DNA from: Planctomycetota bacterium
GTDB lineage: Bacteria; Planctomycetota; Planctomycetia; Pirellulales; Pirellulaceae
Assembly (NCBI GenBank): GCA_017303505.1
Contig: JAFLCP010000025.1
Coordinates: 1-64,000, forward strand
Reading direction: 5' to 3'
Length of the DNA stretch: 64,000 bases
Shown here: in pieces, positions 8,879-17,900 of the stretch
Position numbering within the stretch: the stretch's first letter is position 1
Layout: every line of letters starts with the position of its first letter
Notes under the pieces: model-generated
What the model was told of the DNA's origin: nothing
The model's database searches: none
Seen by the model: the letters and a program-made list of their open reading frames with translations, nothing else
Made by a program: the position numbers and the translations under genes

Positions 8879-10012
8879 ATGAGAATGCGATTTGCACTGG
8901 GAGTGCTGGCCGCGGTGGCTTCGGCCTATTCGGTCGGTTGTACGCCGGTCCGACACAATTTACCGCCAGCAGAACGATTGATGGAACCAGGCCCCGGCGT
9001 CGGTGGCCCTGGCCCAGGCGTCTTGGCACCGGAAACCGTTCCGGTAGGCGCGCCCGGCATGGGAATGGGAGTTCCCTATCGCGTGCCGATGGCTCAACTT
9101 GAATTCCGTCAACCAGAATCGATGCAGGTTTTGTATGATGCCGTCGGTGATGGCACATTCACTAGCGAACCACTGGTTGTTCCTGCTCGCAAGGAATTCC
9201 AGCAAGGTGGTATCTATCGTCTGAAATTAACAAACATCCAAGGACGTGAAGGCGTTGAACTGTATCCAACAGTTGAAGTTGCACCGGCAACTCCTCGCAC
9301 TGCAGCGTATCTTGAACACAGCTCGATTCCAATTCAGTTCACTGAAGAAGATTTCGAACAAGTTTTGTCGGGCAACTTTGTTACCAAAGTGCTCTACTTG
9401 CCAGATCCTGAGTTCCAAGGTGATGCTCTTGCTGGTGTAGACACCATCGTTAGCACTCGTTTGGATCCAGGTGTTGACCCGATCATTGAAGCGGACCGTC
9501 GCGGTTCGATCTTGGCAGTCATTCGCTTAGGCAACAAAGACATTGAGTTGTCGGGACCAAGCGGTGCGATTGCTGGTGGCATGATGGGTCCTGGCGGCAT
9601 GATGATGGGCGCTTGCGGTCCTGACGGTATGCCCATGGGCGGAGTTCCATACAGCTTGCCTGGCATGGTGGCTGGTATGACTGCTCCTGAGTACGGTATG
9701 ACCTACAGCGGAACACCGATTGGACTGCCTGGACCTCCACACATTCCATTGGGAACACCTGCTGGTCTGAAGTCTCACGTGATCAAGAACCACACCCCAA
9801 TGCACATTCCTGATCCTGTAGAGAACATGAAAATCCATGTTCGTCAAACTCCAGGCTACAGCTATCCACAGCCAGCTAGCCGAGTTCGAATTCACGAACA
9901 GAACATCAATCCAGGTATGTCGTATGGCCAACCATGGGCACGTCACACCAGCCAACAAGTTGGCAGCGGTGTTCCTGCTTCTGGTGCAGCTTACTGCCCT
10001 CCCGGTCAGTAA
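8879..10012 (+). CDS. Predicted lipoprotein with Gly/Met/Pro-rich segments
   Basis: Protein of 377 residues. The N-terminus is a lipoprotein signal with Cys21 after YSVG. A Pro/Gly-rich stretch (about 35-60) leads to a folded region at about 75-215, including GIYRLKLTNIQGREGVELYP and FVTKVLYLPDPE. This region matches the middle of the next protein (RVYRIKVSGIPGFEGEELFP, LVTRVIYLEDSE), so the two are paralogs. From about 222 a Met/Gly-rich tract (GGMMGPGGMMMG) leads to a Pro/His-rich tail. Known function: none that I recognise. It probably sits in the outer membrane or periplasm together with the two proteins downstream. Confidence 0.7.
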   Translation: MRMRFALGVLAAVASAYSVGCTPVRHNLPPAERLMEPGPGVGGPGPGVLAPETVPVGAPGMGMGVPYRVPMAQLEFRQPESMQVLYDAVGDGTFTSEPLVVPARKEFQQGGIYRLKLTNIQGREGVELYPTVEVAPATPRTAAYLEHSSIPIQFTEEDFEQVLSGNFVTKVLYLPDPEFQGDALAGVDTIVSTRLDPGVDPIIEADRRGSILAVIRLGNKDIELSGPSGAIAGGMMGPGGMMMGACGPDGMPMGGVPYSLPGMVAGMTAPEYGMTYSGTPIGLPGPPHIPLGTPAGLKSHVIKNHTPMHIPDPVENMKIHVRQTPGYSYPQPASRVRIHEQNINPGMSYGQPWARHTSQQVGSGVPASGAAYCPPGQ

Positions 10013-10035
10013 TACCTAACGCGGCAATTAAGGAC

Positions 10036-10084
10036 ACGGGACGCAGTTAACAATCTCATGTTGACTGCTGTCCCGTTTCTCTTT
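10036..10084 (+). terminator. Intrinsic terminator or attenuator between paralogs
   Basis: ACGGGACGCAGTTAACA (10036-10052) pairs with a nearly complementary arm ending in TGCTGTCCCGT (about 10059-10075), with one bulge, and is followed by a T-rich run (TTTCTCTTT, 10075-10083). It lies between the first and second exported-protein genes. It could uncouple or weaken expression of the downstream pair. Confidence 0.75.
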
Positions 10085-10116
10085 CAGTGAAGAGGCTAGT
10101 AGTGAGGCTCAATGCA

Positions 10117-10983
10117 ATGAAGAAGCTAATCCGCCAAGCCGCTCGATGCCGGATCGCCTCTGGTCTGTTGCGTTTCGCAATGGTCATGAGCTTAGCTACA
10201 TCCATCCAATTCTTTGGTGCGAGTTCGGCTGAAGCCCAGTCAATCCCACCGAAATCGAATTACATTTTGTCGAGTGATATGCCTCCAGGTGCTGTTGGTG
10301 CAGCTCAAGCGTACCGCCGCCCCCAAGTGCAAGGCTATTTTCAACCAGTACAAGTCTCCGGGCCAGATGGATTACATGTTGCCCTCGCGCAGGATGGACA
10401 GTTCTTACCTTTGCTGGAAGCTCCAGTGCGAGCAGGGATGATGGTGGGTCGAGTTTATCGCATCAAGGTTTCGGGGATTCCTGGCTTTGAGGGCGAAGAG
10501 TTATTTCCATCAATCGAAGTCATAGATCGTTTATACGCACCATCGGGCCGCGAGCACCGATTCCCAATTCCAATTGTGCTCCAAGACGAGGATCTCAGAG
10601 CTGCGTTGCGTGGGGAGTTAGTAACGCGAGTGATTTATTTGGAGGATTCAGAAACAGCCGAACCTGTCTCTGACCTACCGGGCGAACAACGTGTTACTGA
10701 AGTTGGAGGTTCGGAAGATCCATTGCAAACCGCCGACCAACTTGGACGCCCGGTAGCAATCTTGAGAATTGGTTCCAGGACTCCTGATGCGAATAGCGAT
10801 TTGACGGACTTTTTGTATGGTTCGCCAATGTGGGTTCCCATCAAACCTATTCCTGAACGTGAAAAATTGATCGAAAACGGGTTGTGGCCGGCAACGCCAG
10901 CTCCAACCACGCCAGCGGCTGATCCATCCGCTCGTAAACCTAACACTGCTCCACCAACTGGTAGCACATCTATTCAAGGCTAA
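10117..10983 (+). CDS. Secreted protein, paralog of the preceding lipoprotein
   Basis: Protein of 288 residues from the ATG at 10117, chosen because GAGG at 10104-10107 is well spaced; a GTG at 10087 would add ten residues. The signal peptide has a hydrophobic core near residues 20-38 and ends in SSAEAQ. The folded core shares RVYRIKVSGIPGFEGEELFPS, an IPIVLQDEDL segment and LVTRVIYLED with the gene at 8879. A Pro/Thr/Ala-rich tail (about 255-288) looks disordered and may span or bind the wall. Function unknown. It is followed after 20 bases by the DUF11 protein, so the two are probably cotranscribed. Confidence 0.7.
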   Translation: MKKLIRQAARCRIASGLLRFAMVMSLATSIQFFGASSAEAQSIPPKSNYILSSDMPPGAVGAAQAYRRPQVQGYFQPVQVSGPDGLHVALAQDGQFLPLLEAPVRAGMMVGRVYRIKVSGIPGFEGEELFPSIEVIDRLYAPSGREHRFPIPIVLQDEDLRAALRGELVTRVIYLEDSETAEPVSDLPGEQRVTEVGGSEDPLQTADQLGRPVAILRIGSRTPDANSDLTDFLYGSPMWVPIKPIPEREKLIENGLWPATPAPTTPAADPSARKPNTAPPTGSTSIQG

Positions 10984-11003
10984 TGCAACTCACGGAGTAA
11001 GGC

Positions 11004-12431
11004 ATGTACCATTCATCGAACTCGAAATGGAAGAGCCTATCGAAGATGTCTCGACGTCTATCGGTGATTGCTTTCTCTATGAGTTTATTGCCCTGGTTTT
11101 CAGGCTGCGCAGCAAACGCGTCGAAGGACCGCTGGGTAACAAACTTTGGTCAGCCAGAAGCGGCACCAACTCAATCAATTGCGAATACGCGACCTGCGAA
11201 CACACGCTCGATTAGCGCACCAGCATCTCCTTCGTCCGTACAAACGGCGAGCTTCGCTGAGCACAACGGTTCAGCTAATCATGCTGTTCAAACGGCTCAT
11301 GCGGTTAACGGTACCTCCGGACAGAATGTAATTCCTGCGGGATTCGGACATCAAGCCATCTACGATCCTCAATGCCCTCCAGTCCACAATTGCAATCCAG
11401 CCGCCGTTGGAGTCATGGGTGGGATGGGTTCATGTGGTTGTAGTCCAAATGGGGCCTGCAGCGAGCACGCAGGGTGCGGTCCAGCTTGGCCTGCGATGCC
11501 GCAACCATGGGATCAGCAAGAATATATCTTTGATGGCGGTGATCGTGATCCTGCGGTTGTCGTCATTAGCGACGGAAGTGTCGAAGGGCTTCAAGTCGAA
11601 GACACTGTAATGCATTATGAAACCGAGGATGGCAGACTGTTGGTCGATCCATCATGTCGCACCAAGATATATGCACCTCGCTTCGCAGCTGTTCGAAAAG
11701 TGACAAACGTAGCCTCCAACGGCATGTCAGTTGGAGCCCTACCTGCGATGCAACCAGCTGGGCCTGTTAGCATCAATGATAAAACACCTTCGCAAACCGT
11801 CATGCTTGGCCAACAAATCAAACGCGAAGATGGCGTGAAGTTGATGGAAGAAGTTCGCGATCGAAATCGTGGCGTACCAGCCGAAGGAATCATTCCTTTT
11901 GTGGCGATCAACGATTCTCAACGAGCCATGGAAGATGTCGATTTCATCCATTCGGGAATTGTTAGAGAAGATCAATGGTGGAAGATTGCGAAGGGTGCTG
12001 AAGCAGCCTTGCAATGGAACGGAATCGACGGAGTCCATATCTTCATTGGCGAAGATGAAGCCCTACAAGTTAAGGACACCGTTAAGCCAGAAGAACTGTA
12101 TGTTTACAAACTCAAAGATGCACGAGTTCGAATCTGTAAAGTGGCATCGGACACCATTGCCAATCCGGGCGACGAAGTCACCTTTACGATTCGCTTCGAT
12201 AACTCTGGGGAACAGCCGATCAAGAATATCGTGATCTTGGATAATCTATCTCCTCGACTTGAATACATCGAAGGTAGCCAAACATCGAGTGTGATCAACG
12301 TCAAAGATACAGCAGCCGACTTTACGGCGACGCCAAACGAAGTTGGTTCAGCCGTCTTGCGATGGCAAATTAAATCTGAGATGAAACCTGGAGAAGGTGG
12401 ATGGATTCGCTTCCGCTGCAAGGTTCGCTAG
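11004..12431 (+). CDS. DUF11-domain predicted lipoprotein
   Basis: Protein of 475 residues; ATG 7 bases after GGAG (10994-10997). The N-terminus has a long positively charged region and a lipobox-like FSGC with Cys35. Residues 45-175 are low-complexity and Cys/Gly-rich (GGMGSCGCSPNGACSEHAGC). A middle domain (about 180-370) has VVVISDGSVEGLQVEDTV. Residues about 372-475 are a DUF11 (conserved-repeat) beta-sandwich with IANPGDEVTFTIRFDNSGEQ and VILDNLSPRLEYIEGS, typical of surface proteins. It is probably exported with its two upstream neighbours to a shared envelope structure (inference). A strong terminator follows. Confidence 0.8.
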   Translation: MYHSSNSKWKSLSKMSRRLSVIAFSMSLLPWFSGCAANASKDRWVTNFGQPEAAPTQSIANTRPANTRSISAPASPSSVQTASFAEHNGSANHAVQTAHAVNGTSGQNVIPAGFGHQAIYDPQCPPVHNCNPAAVGVMGGMGSCGCSPNGACSEHAGCGPAWPAMPQPWDQQEYIFDGGDRDPAVVVISDGSVEGLQVEDTVMHYETEDGRLLVDPSCRTKIYAPRFAAVRKVTNVASNGMSVGALPAMQPAGPVSINDKTPSQTVMLGQQIKREDGVKLMEEVRDRNRGVPAEGIIPFVAINDSQRAMEDVDFIHSGIVREDQWWKIAKGAEAALQWNGIDGVHIFIGEDEALQVKDTVKPEELYVYKLKDARVRICKVASDTIANPGDEVTFTIRFDNSGEQPIKNIVILDNLSPRLEYIEGSQTSSVINVKDTAADFTATPNEVGSAVLRWQIKSEMKPGEGGWIRFRCKVR

Positions 12432-12480
12432 CAACGGACGAGCACTTAGTGTCGTGCTAATACGGCCAAATCGATTAAGC

Positions 12481-12516
12481 ATCGCCGATGGGTTACCTGC
12501 CCCATCGGCGATTTTT
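12481..12516 (+). terminator. Strong intrinsic terminator
   Basis: ATCGCCGATGGG (12481-12492) and CCCATCGGCGAT (12501-12512) are perfectly complementary 12-base arms around an 8-base loop, directly followed by a T run to 12516. It closes the exported-protein operon 49 bases after the DUF11 gene. Confidence 0.93.
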
Positions 12517-12592
12517 CATGGGCCGGAAATCAGCGTCGTTCTATCCCAATTGTTGCGACACCAACTCTTGGTGCAATGTATCGATGATGTAG

Positions 12593-13189
12593 GCTAGCGA
12601 GTTCAGCTGCTTCCCTCTTTGCTAGCACATATAATTGCGTCCCTCGGCGTGCTAGCAATTGCGCGGCAAGAGGCCCCACATGGTGCCAGGTACCATGGGC
12701 GTCGCAGTCCGTTCAGCTTAATGCCGACTTTTGCTAGCAAATACATCATTAGCATTTTCGATCGTGCCAATTCATGTCACCCCATTTGCTAGCAATTCGC
12801 CAATCAAGACTTCGGTCGCTCAACTGGGTGCCTGGCACCATATTTTTGGGTGCCGCCAATTGCTAGCATTTTCTCAAAGCCCTCGATGACCGAAAAATAG
12901 GCAAACCAGAGAACACAGGCAGGCACAACAACGCCTCATCGACCGATTGTTGTTTGTATGCAGCTACAACGACCTATTCCAAAATGCTAGCACCGATTGG
13001 CCCCCCGAAGTCAACATGGTGCCAGGCACCACATTCGGCGCGATTGCCGGGCAAGCTAGCAAAACGGTATTATTAAAAGGTTTGATCCAAACTTCCAATT
13101 CAAGATGTTTGCTAGCAATTCGCGAAGCCAAGCGGGAACGCCCTGGATCGCGTGCCTGGCACCATTATTGGCCTCTTTGTTTTGCTAGC
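12593..13189. repeat. Array of G-P-G palindrome modules (array 2)
   Basis: Ten GCTAGC palindromes, most of them TGCTAGCA, start at about 12593, 12620, 12650, 12731, 12786, 12861, 12985, 13055, 13109 and 13184. Four GGTGCC/GGCACC palindromes lie at 12682-12694, 12827-12839, 13018-13030 and 13152-13163. Each P sits between two G palindromes, giving four G-P-G modules of about 75-90 bases: 12650-12740, 12786-12868, 12985-13060 and 13109-13189. Spacer sequence differs between modules, apart from a shared TTTGCTAGCAATTCGC at the left of modules 2 and 4. No coding potential is convincing. Same motif pair as the array at 16-492. Confidence 0.85.
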
Positions 13190-13712
13190 CTATTAGGTTT
13201 GCTGTGGATACCCGGCGAGGAAATCACCCCCCCAAAAAAACCCTAGACTGCCTAGTTCTTGATCCCATTTCTATTGTTACCTCCATCAGTCATCCATCAC
13301 CAGCACCAGTCCAGAGGTTCTAGATTCGAAATCGATGTTCGCGATATTATGTATTCGGAGGAATCTAAATTTTAAGCCTGCCTCCATTAATTCATCGTGG
13401 AGCCAAACCCACCAGGCATTGATCCATTCTGTCTCACCCTATTGCCGTATAACGGTATTCCAATCAAAGGGAATTTGTCGCTCACCGGCAAACTATCCGG
13501 AAATGAGCCTTTTTTTACCAATTGCTTGCTCCTTTTTCGCCGATGCCATTAACTATCAACTTCAAATTAAGGTTTGTTAATCACCCGACTATTGACCACA
13601 CCTGCTTCGTAAAATAAGCTTCCAGCATCCCCTCCTAAAAACTACCCATCACTTAGCCCTCAAACAGAAACCCCACTAATAGACACGCCGGGTGATTTCG
13701 GGAATCTACTAA
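13190..13712. other. Non-coding stretch, nothing recognised
   Basis: Between the palindrome array and the ADP-ribosylglycohydrolase gene I see short unlikely frames, a C-run then A-run at 13226-13242, and no RNA gene or hairpin with a T tract. The promoter of the gene at 13713 should be near the right end. Confidence 0.4.
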
Positions 13713-14810
13713 ATGATTAGCTCGATCGACCGAAGAAAATCCATTGAGGGAATGCTCTTCGGAATCGCCGTTGGTGACGCCTTAGGGCTAGCCTATGAAG
13801 GCCTTAACCGACGACAAATTTTGCGACGTCTTCGACGGCGTCCACCGCAATATGCCCTCGTTTCCAGCCGGGGACTGGGAAGCGACGAAATTCAAATGGC
13901 AGGCATGACGGGCCAAGCGATTCTTCGCAGCGTTTGCAAATCGGAAAACTTTCTCGATTCGCTCGCTTGGAGCTTTCGCTGGTGGTTTGTGGGACTCCCT
14001 TTTGGAATTGGTCTCGGCACAGCCAAAGCGTGCATCAAACTTTGGCTTGGTTTCAACCCAGAAAACTCCGGCAGCCGCTCTGCAGGCAACGGACCAGCTG
14101 TCCGAGCACTTGTTATTGGAGCCACATTAATCGGTACGGATGTCGAATCGAGAATCGAACGCTGGTGCCAACTCTCCGCCCTACTAACCCATAAAGCGCC
14201 ACAAGCCACTGCGGGTTCGATCCTCCTCGGTCAGGCTGCCGCAATTGCGATCATGGACAAACTCGATCGCGACAACCGACTTGGAGTCCTTGACCAACTA
14301 ATTGAACTCAGCCGTAACGATGAAATTACGGAACTGCTCCAAAAACTTAAGCCATGCCTCGAAGCCAACATGGCTCCAGCCCGCGTGGCAAAACGCTTAG
14401 GTTGGAAGAAAGGTGTATCCGGCTATATGCCACATACACTAACGATGGCAATCTATTGCTGGCTTCGCTATTACAACGATTTTGGTAAAGCGGTTTATAG
14501 CGCTGTTCGCCTAGGCGGTGATACCGATTCGGTGGCCGCCATCACCGGCGGACTGGTCGGCCTCTCAGCCCAAGTCGATTCGATCCCTGATCATCTTATC
14601 GCTGAGTACGGCGACTGGCCCGCTGATCTTGCGTGGCACGAACAACTCGCCTCAAGACTGACAGAGTGGCCACACGGCGAAGAAGATATCCTCAGCGCTC
14701 CCGCTGAGCCTTTTTTCTGGCCCGGCCAAATCATTCGCAATCTGCTACTCATCCCAGTCGTGATAGCACACGTCTTCTTCCGCTGGCTGAAACGCTGCGT
14801 CGGTCGCTAG
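13713..14810 (+). CDS. ADP-ribosylglycohydrolase (DraG/ARH) family protein
   Basis: Protein of 365 residues. Members of this family remove ADP-ribose from proteins or small molecules using two Mg ions. Family marks: GMLFGIAVGDALGLAYEG (13-30), SAGNGPAVRA (123-132) and the metal-binding LGGDTDSVAAITGG (267-280). The other metal motif, normally T/S-D-D-T, reads SDEIQM at 57-62, so the second Asp is Glu and the Thr is Ile. Residues 76-115 and the C-terminal 340-360 are hydrophobic enough that membrane contact is possible. It stands alone between palindrome array 2 and a terminator. Substrate unknown; catalytic competence uncertain. Confidence 0.82.
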   Translation: MISSIDRRKSIEGMLFGIAVGDALGLAYEGLNRRQILRRLRRRPPQYALVSSRGLGSDEIQMAGMTGQAILRSVCKSENFLDSLAWSFRWWFVGLPFGIGLGTAKACIKLWLGFNPENSGSRSAGNGPAVRALVIGATLIGTDVESRIERWCQLSALLTHKAPQATAGSILLGQAAAIAIMDKLDRDNRLGVLDQLIELSRNDEITELLQKLKPCLEANMAPARVAKRLGWKKGVSGYMPHTLTMAIYCWLRYYNDFGKAVYSAVRLGGDTDSVAAITGGLVGLSAQVDSIPDHLIAEYGDWPADLAWHEQLASRLTEWPHGEEDILSAPAEPFFWPGQIIRNLLLIPVVIAHVFFRWLKRCVGR

Positions 14811-14853
14811 ATCGCATAACTAAACAGTGGGCAACTTGAAAGCACTCAAAGCC

Positions 14854-14886
14854 GAGGCTGCCACGCCCTACCGTGGCAGCCTCTTT
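14854..14886 (+). terminator. Intrinsic terminator, possibly bidirectional
   Basis: GAGGCTGCCACG (14854-14865) and CGTGGCAGCCTC (14872-14883) form a perfect 12-base stem around a 6-base loop, followed by TTT. It lies between two convergent genes, the ADP-ribosylglycohydrolase gene (ends 14810) and the first giant gene (ends 14941, minus strand), and may serve both. Confidence 0.85.
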
Positions 14887-14940
14887 GCTCTTCTCATGCG
14901 TCGATACTTGTCCGCATCGACAAACCAACTTGCCTCTAAA

Positions 14941-17900
14941 CTATCGTTTGGGTGGTGCTAATTCCAAAATCAGCGCACCATGCTCAGGATGCATGACTAA
15001 AATCGAAAATCGTTGCGTCGAATCCAAATCATTGGTGCTCAACGAGGCGTAATCGAATTCACCCCTCAAATCAGCATACCCATCTTTGTAAAACCGAACT
15101 TCTCCTGATTGATGTCGTGCATAAACCTTGATGTACGCACCTTCAAGTGGCTCGCGCCCACCTCGTTGGAAGACTTGTAGTCGTCCCAACGACTCACTGG
15201 GTAATACTTCTAATGAATTGGCATAAACCGTTTGACTACGAACGATGCCGCCACCCACAACCTCTACCAGCATATTGGCATTCTTCAACTTCTCCGGAAT
15301 CGCGATGCTCAACACATCGGTTCGGCCCTTCAACTCCAGTGTCTCCGAATGATTGGGCTCGATGAGCGTCATCCTCGCTCCATCTTGCTGCACAAATGGA
15401 TTGCGGCTAAACAACAACTCAATATCCATCAAATAGTAGTTCACCTGTACCTTGTCCTGGTTGCGGTAGTTAAGCTTCAACTCGCCTTCCTTCCATTGCA
15501 AATCCAAGGCAGGTAACTTCATCGCCATATCACTTTGCTGTTGCTCGCGAGTATCCCCCAACACGCGCTGAGACTCATCCTTGGCAACGCTTCCAGCCTC
15601 TCCTGAAGCCTTGACCGTCGCAGTTCCTTGAGCCAACAACTCTTGGCGCTGTTTTACTTGTGCGACAATTTGCGAGAACTGCGCTTGCCAGCGAGGCTCA
15701 GGATACTCGAGGTATCCCTTCGCAATCTCAGCTGCCTTTTGATAATCACGTTTACATAGAGATAAGTAAGCAGCGAAATAATCATATTGCAACTTCGTGG
15801 TAACTTCATCTCTAGAGACGGAGTCAAACCAATCAATCGCCTCAGCAGTCCGGTTCTGCAGTATCATGTAGTAAACAATTTCTAACTTCTGTGTCGCACT
15901 AACAGCAGGTTGTGTCGAGACAATCCCCAGCAAATCGCGATACTGCTTCATCAATTCCGAATTGAGAATCTCCTGCTTGCTGCCAAGCTGATGAACCCTT
16001 GCCACAATAAGCGGCCGGAAATCCAAATGCTCGAACCACGCTCGCTCAACAGGATCAAGTTGCACCAAACCTTCAGGCAAGCTCGGGCCAAGGTTGCGCA
16101 TAAAATCTTCCCGATGCTCCACGTACTCGCGTATACGTACATCATCCGAATGTTTGAGCGAATAAGCCCATAACGCATCTTGATAGATACCCGCATTGCT
16201 GAGCAACGCAATACATTGATCGTAAAACTCTTTGTCCTGCATTCGGAAGGCGATGCGTTCCAATTCGATCTTTCGCAAATTGGCTGCTTTCATGAAAACC
16301 AAGACGTCCTCGTCGGTTCCCCAATCAGCAACATATTGCCAAGTGGTCTTATCAATATCCTTGGGTTCTTTCAGGACTTCGATTTTTTGAGAACCAGCAG
16401 CTGAGATGAATCCCTTCTCATCGCTGATTTGCGCACCATAGAACTCGAATTGCCCCGCCTCTGGGAAATAGAAATCAAATGCAATTTGCTGACTGCTATA
16501 TGGCCCAAGTACGACTGGCCAGTTTCGGCTCGTCTTGCCGCCCGATATGGGAATCGACCCCTGCGGTATTTGCGTTAACACTTGAACTCGACGTTCAACG
16601 TTGGTTGGATTGGTCACCACAATTCGAGCTTGATAGTGAACTCCTCGCACCATCGCTTGACTAGCAACCGGTTTCTCTTCTCCACCGGCATTGATCCCAA
16701 GATAAACATCTTGCCCGACTAAAAGAGATGTATCCGTTTGCTTCGTTTCCAATAGTTCAATCGCCTGGACGAACGCCAAACTATCCACATCGGCTTTGGC
16801 TCGTAACCTGCCCTCTTCCACGGACAATTCAACTGGTTTTGCTTTGAAGGGTAAATCGGTAACCGCCAAGGCGATGATGGCTTCATGCAACGTCGCCGTC
16901 GGTAAATCGATGTTGTTCGATAGGAAAGCTCCATCTGCTTCCTTGTGTTTTAAATAATCCAACCAGAAGGCACTGTTTGGAATTGCAGCCTCTGCTCCTG
17001 CCTCTTTTGCTCGCCGGTAATATTGTGACTCGGCCCATTTCTTAGTCGCCTGCACCGACTGAAACAATCGGTCCATCTCCATCATCTTCTTGGCAGCCTC
17101 TGCTTGGGGTACCGCAAAGTAATCGCCCCCTCGTCCACGTCTTCGTCCTGCGGAACGTGCATCGACAGATTTGTCAGCCGCCCCAGCTTCGTCGGCCATG
17201 GCATCAGCAGGCATGTCCCGAGCTTCGCCAGCAGCCTCGCTCTCGTTTGCCGCCACAGCTCCTCTCCCACCTCCGCCAGGCACACCACCAGTGCCCATTC
17301 CCCCAGGACCTCCCATCATTCCTCCCAAGCCGCCTGTGGCCTCCATACCACCCATGCCACCACCAAAGCCCCCACCCCTTCCGAATCGTTCTACAGCGAC
17401 TCCGCCTTCTGAACGCGATAGCTCTTCATTCAACGCCGCAGCTAAGTACACGTCACTGCTGAGTGCACTACTCAACAATCCACTTGCGAACCGATCTCGA
17501 CGCCACATGGGGTCTACAGGATTCGCTCCAACCCAATCCACCAAAAAGCGTTGAACAGCTTCGCGTTTCGTCTCCACGGCACGGCTCACAAGCACTTTCT
17601 CTAGCGCATTCAAGCGATCGAATCGCCAGGCAACGCCATACTCGCTTACGTCCTCACCCAAGAGCCATTGGTCAACAACCTGCTTGTCCATCTTATTGGC
17701 AAGGTAGGGTCTCACAACTTTGTCAAAGAACGGGCGGTCCTTAAAGAATAAAAACAAGTGAAGTTCGTGTGACGCTAGTTCATCGTAGGTCTTGCCCTTG
17801 TCTGCCTCGGACAGATCTCCCCAACGCGTCAAAACTCGAAACTTTTCCCAATGCTCAGATTTCTCAATCAGCAGCGTCCCATAAAGCGTATACAAATCAC

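Noticed and set aside
12593..13189. Possible CRISPR array
   Set aside because: Repeats are palindromes of only 8-13 bases, two kinds are mixed, spacers vary from about 20 to over 100 bases, and no cas gene is near.
12947..13246. Frame of 99 codons within palindrome array 2
   Set aside because: It reads straight through several palindromes, has no domain, and the region behaves as non-coding repeat DNA.
17104..17554. Pro/His-rich plus-strand frames opposite giant copy 1
   Set aside because: They are the complement of the Gly/Met-rich linker, whose codons give Pro-rich shadow frames.
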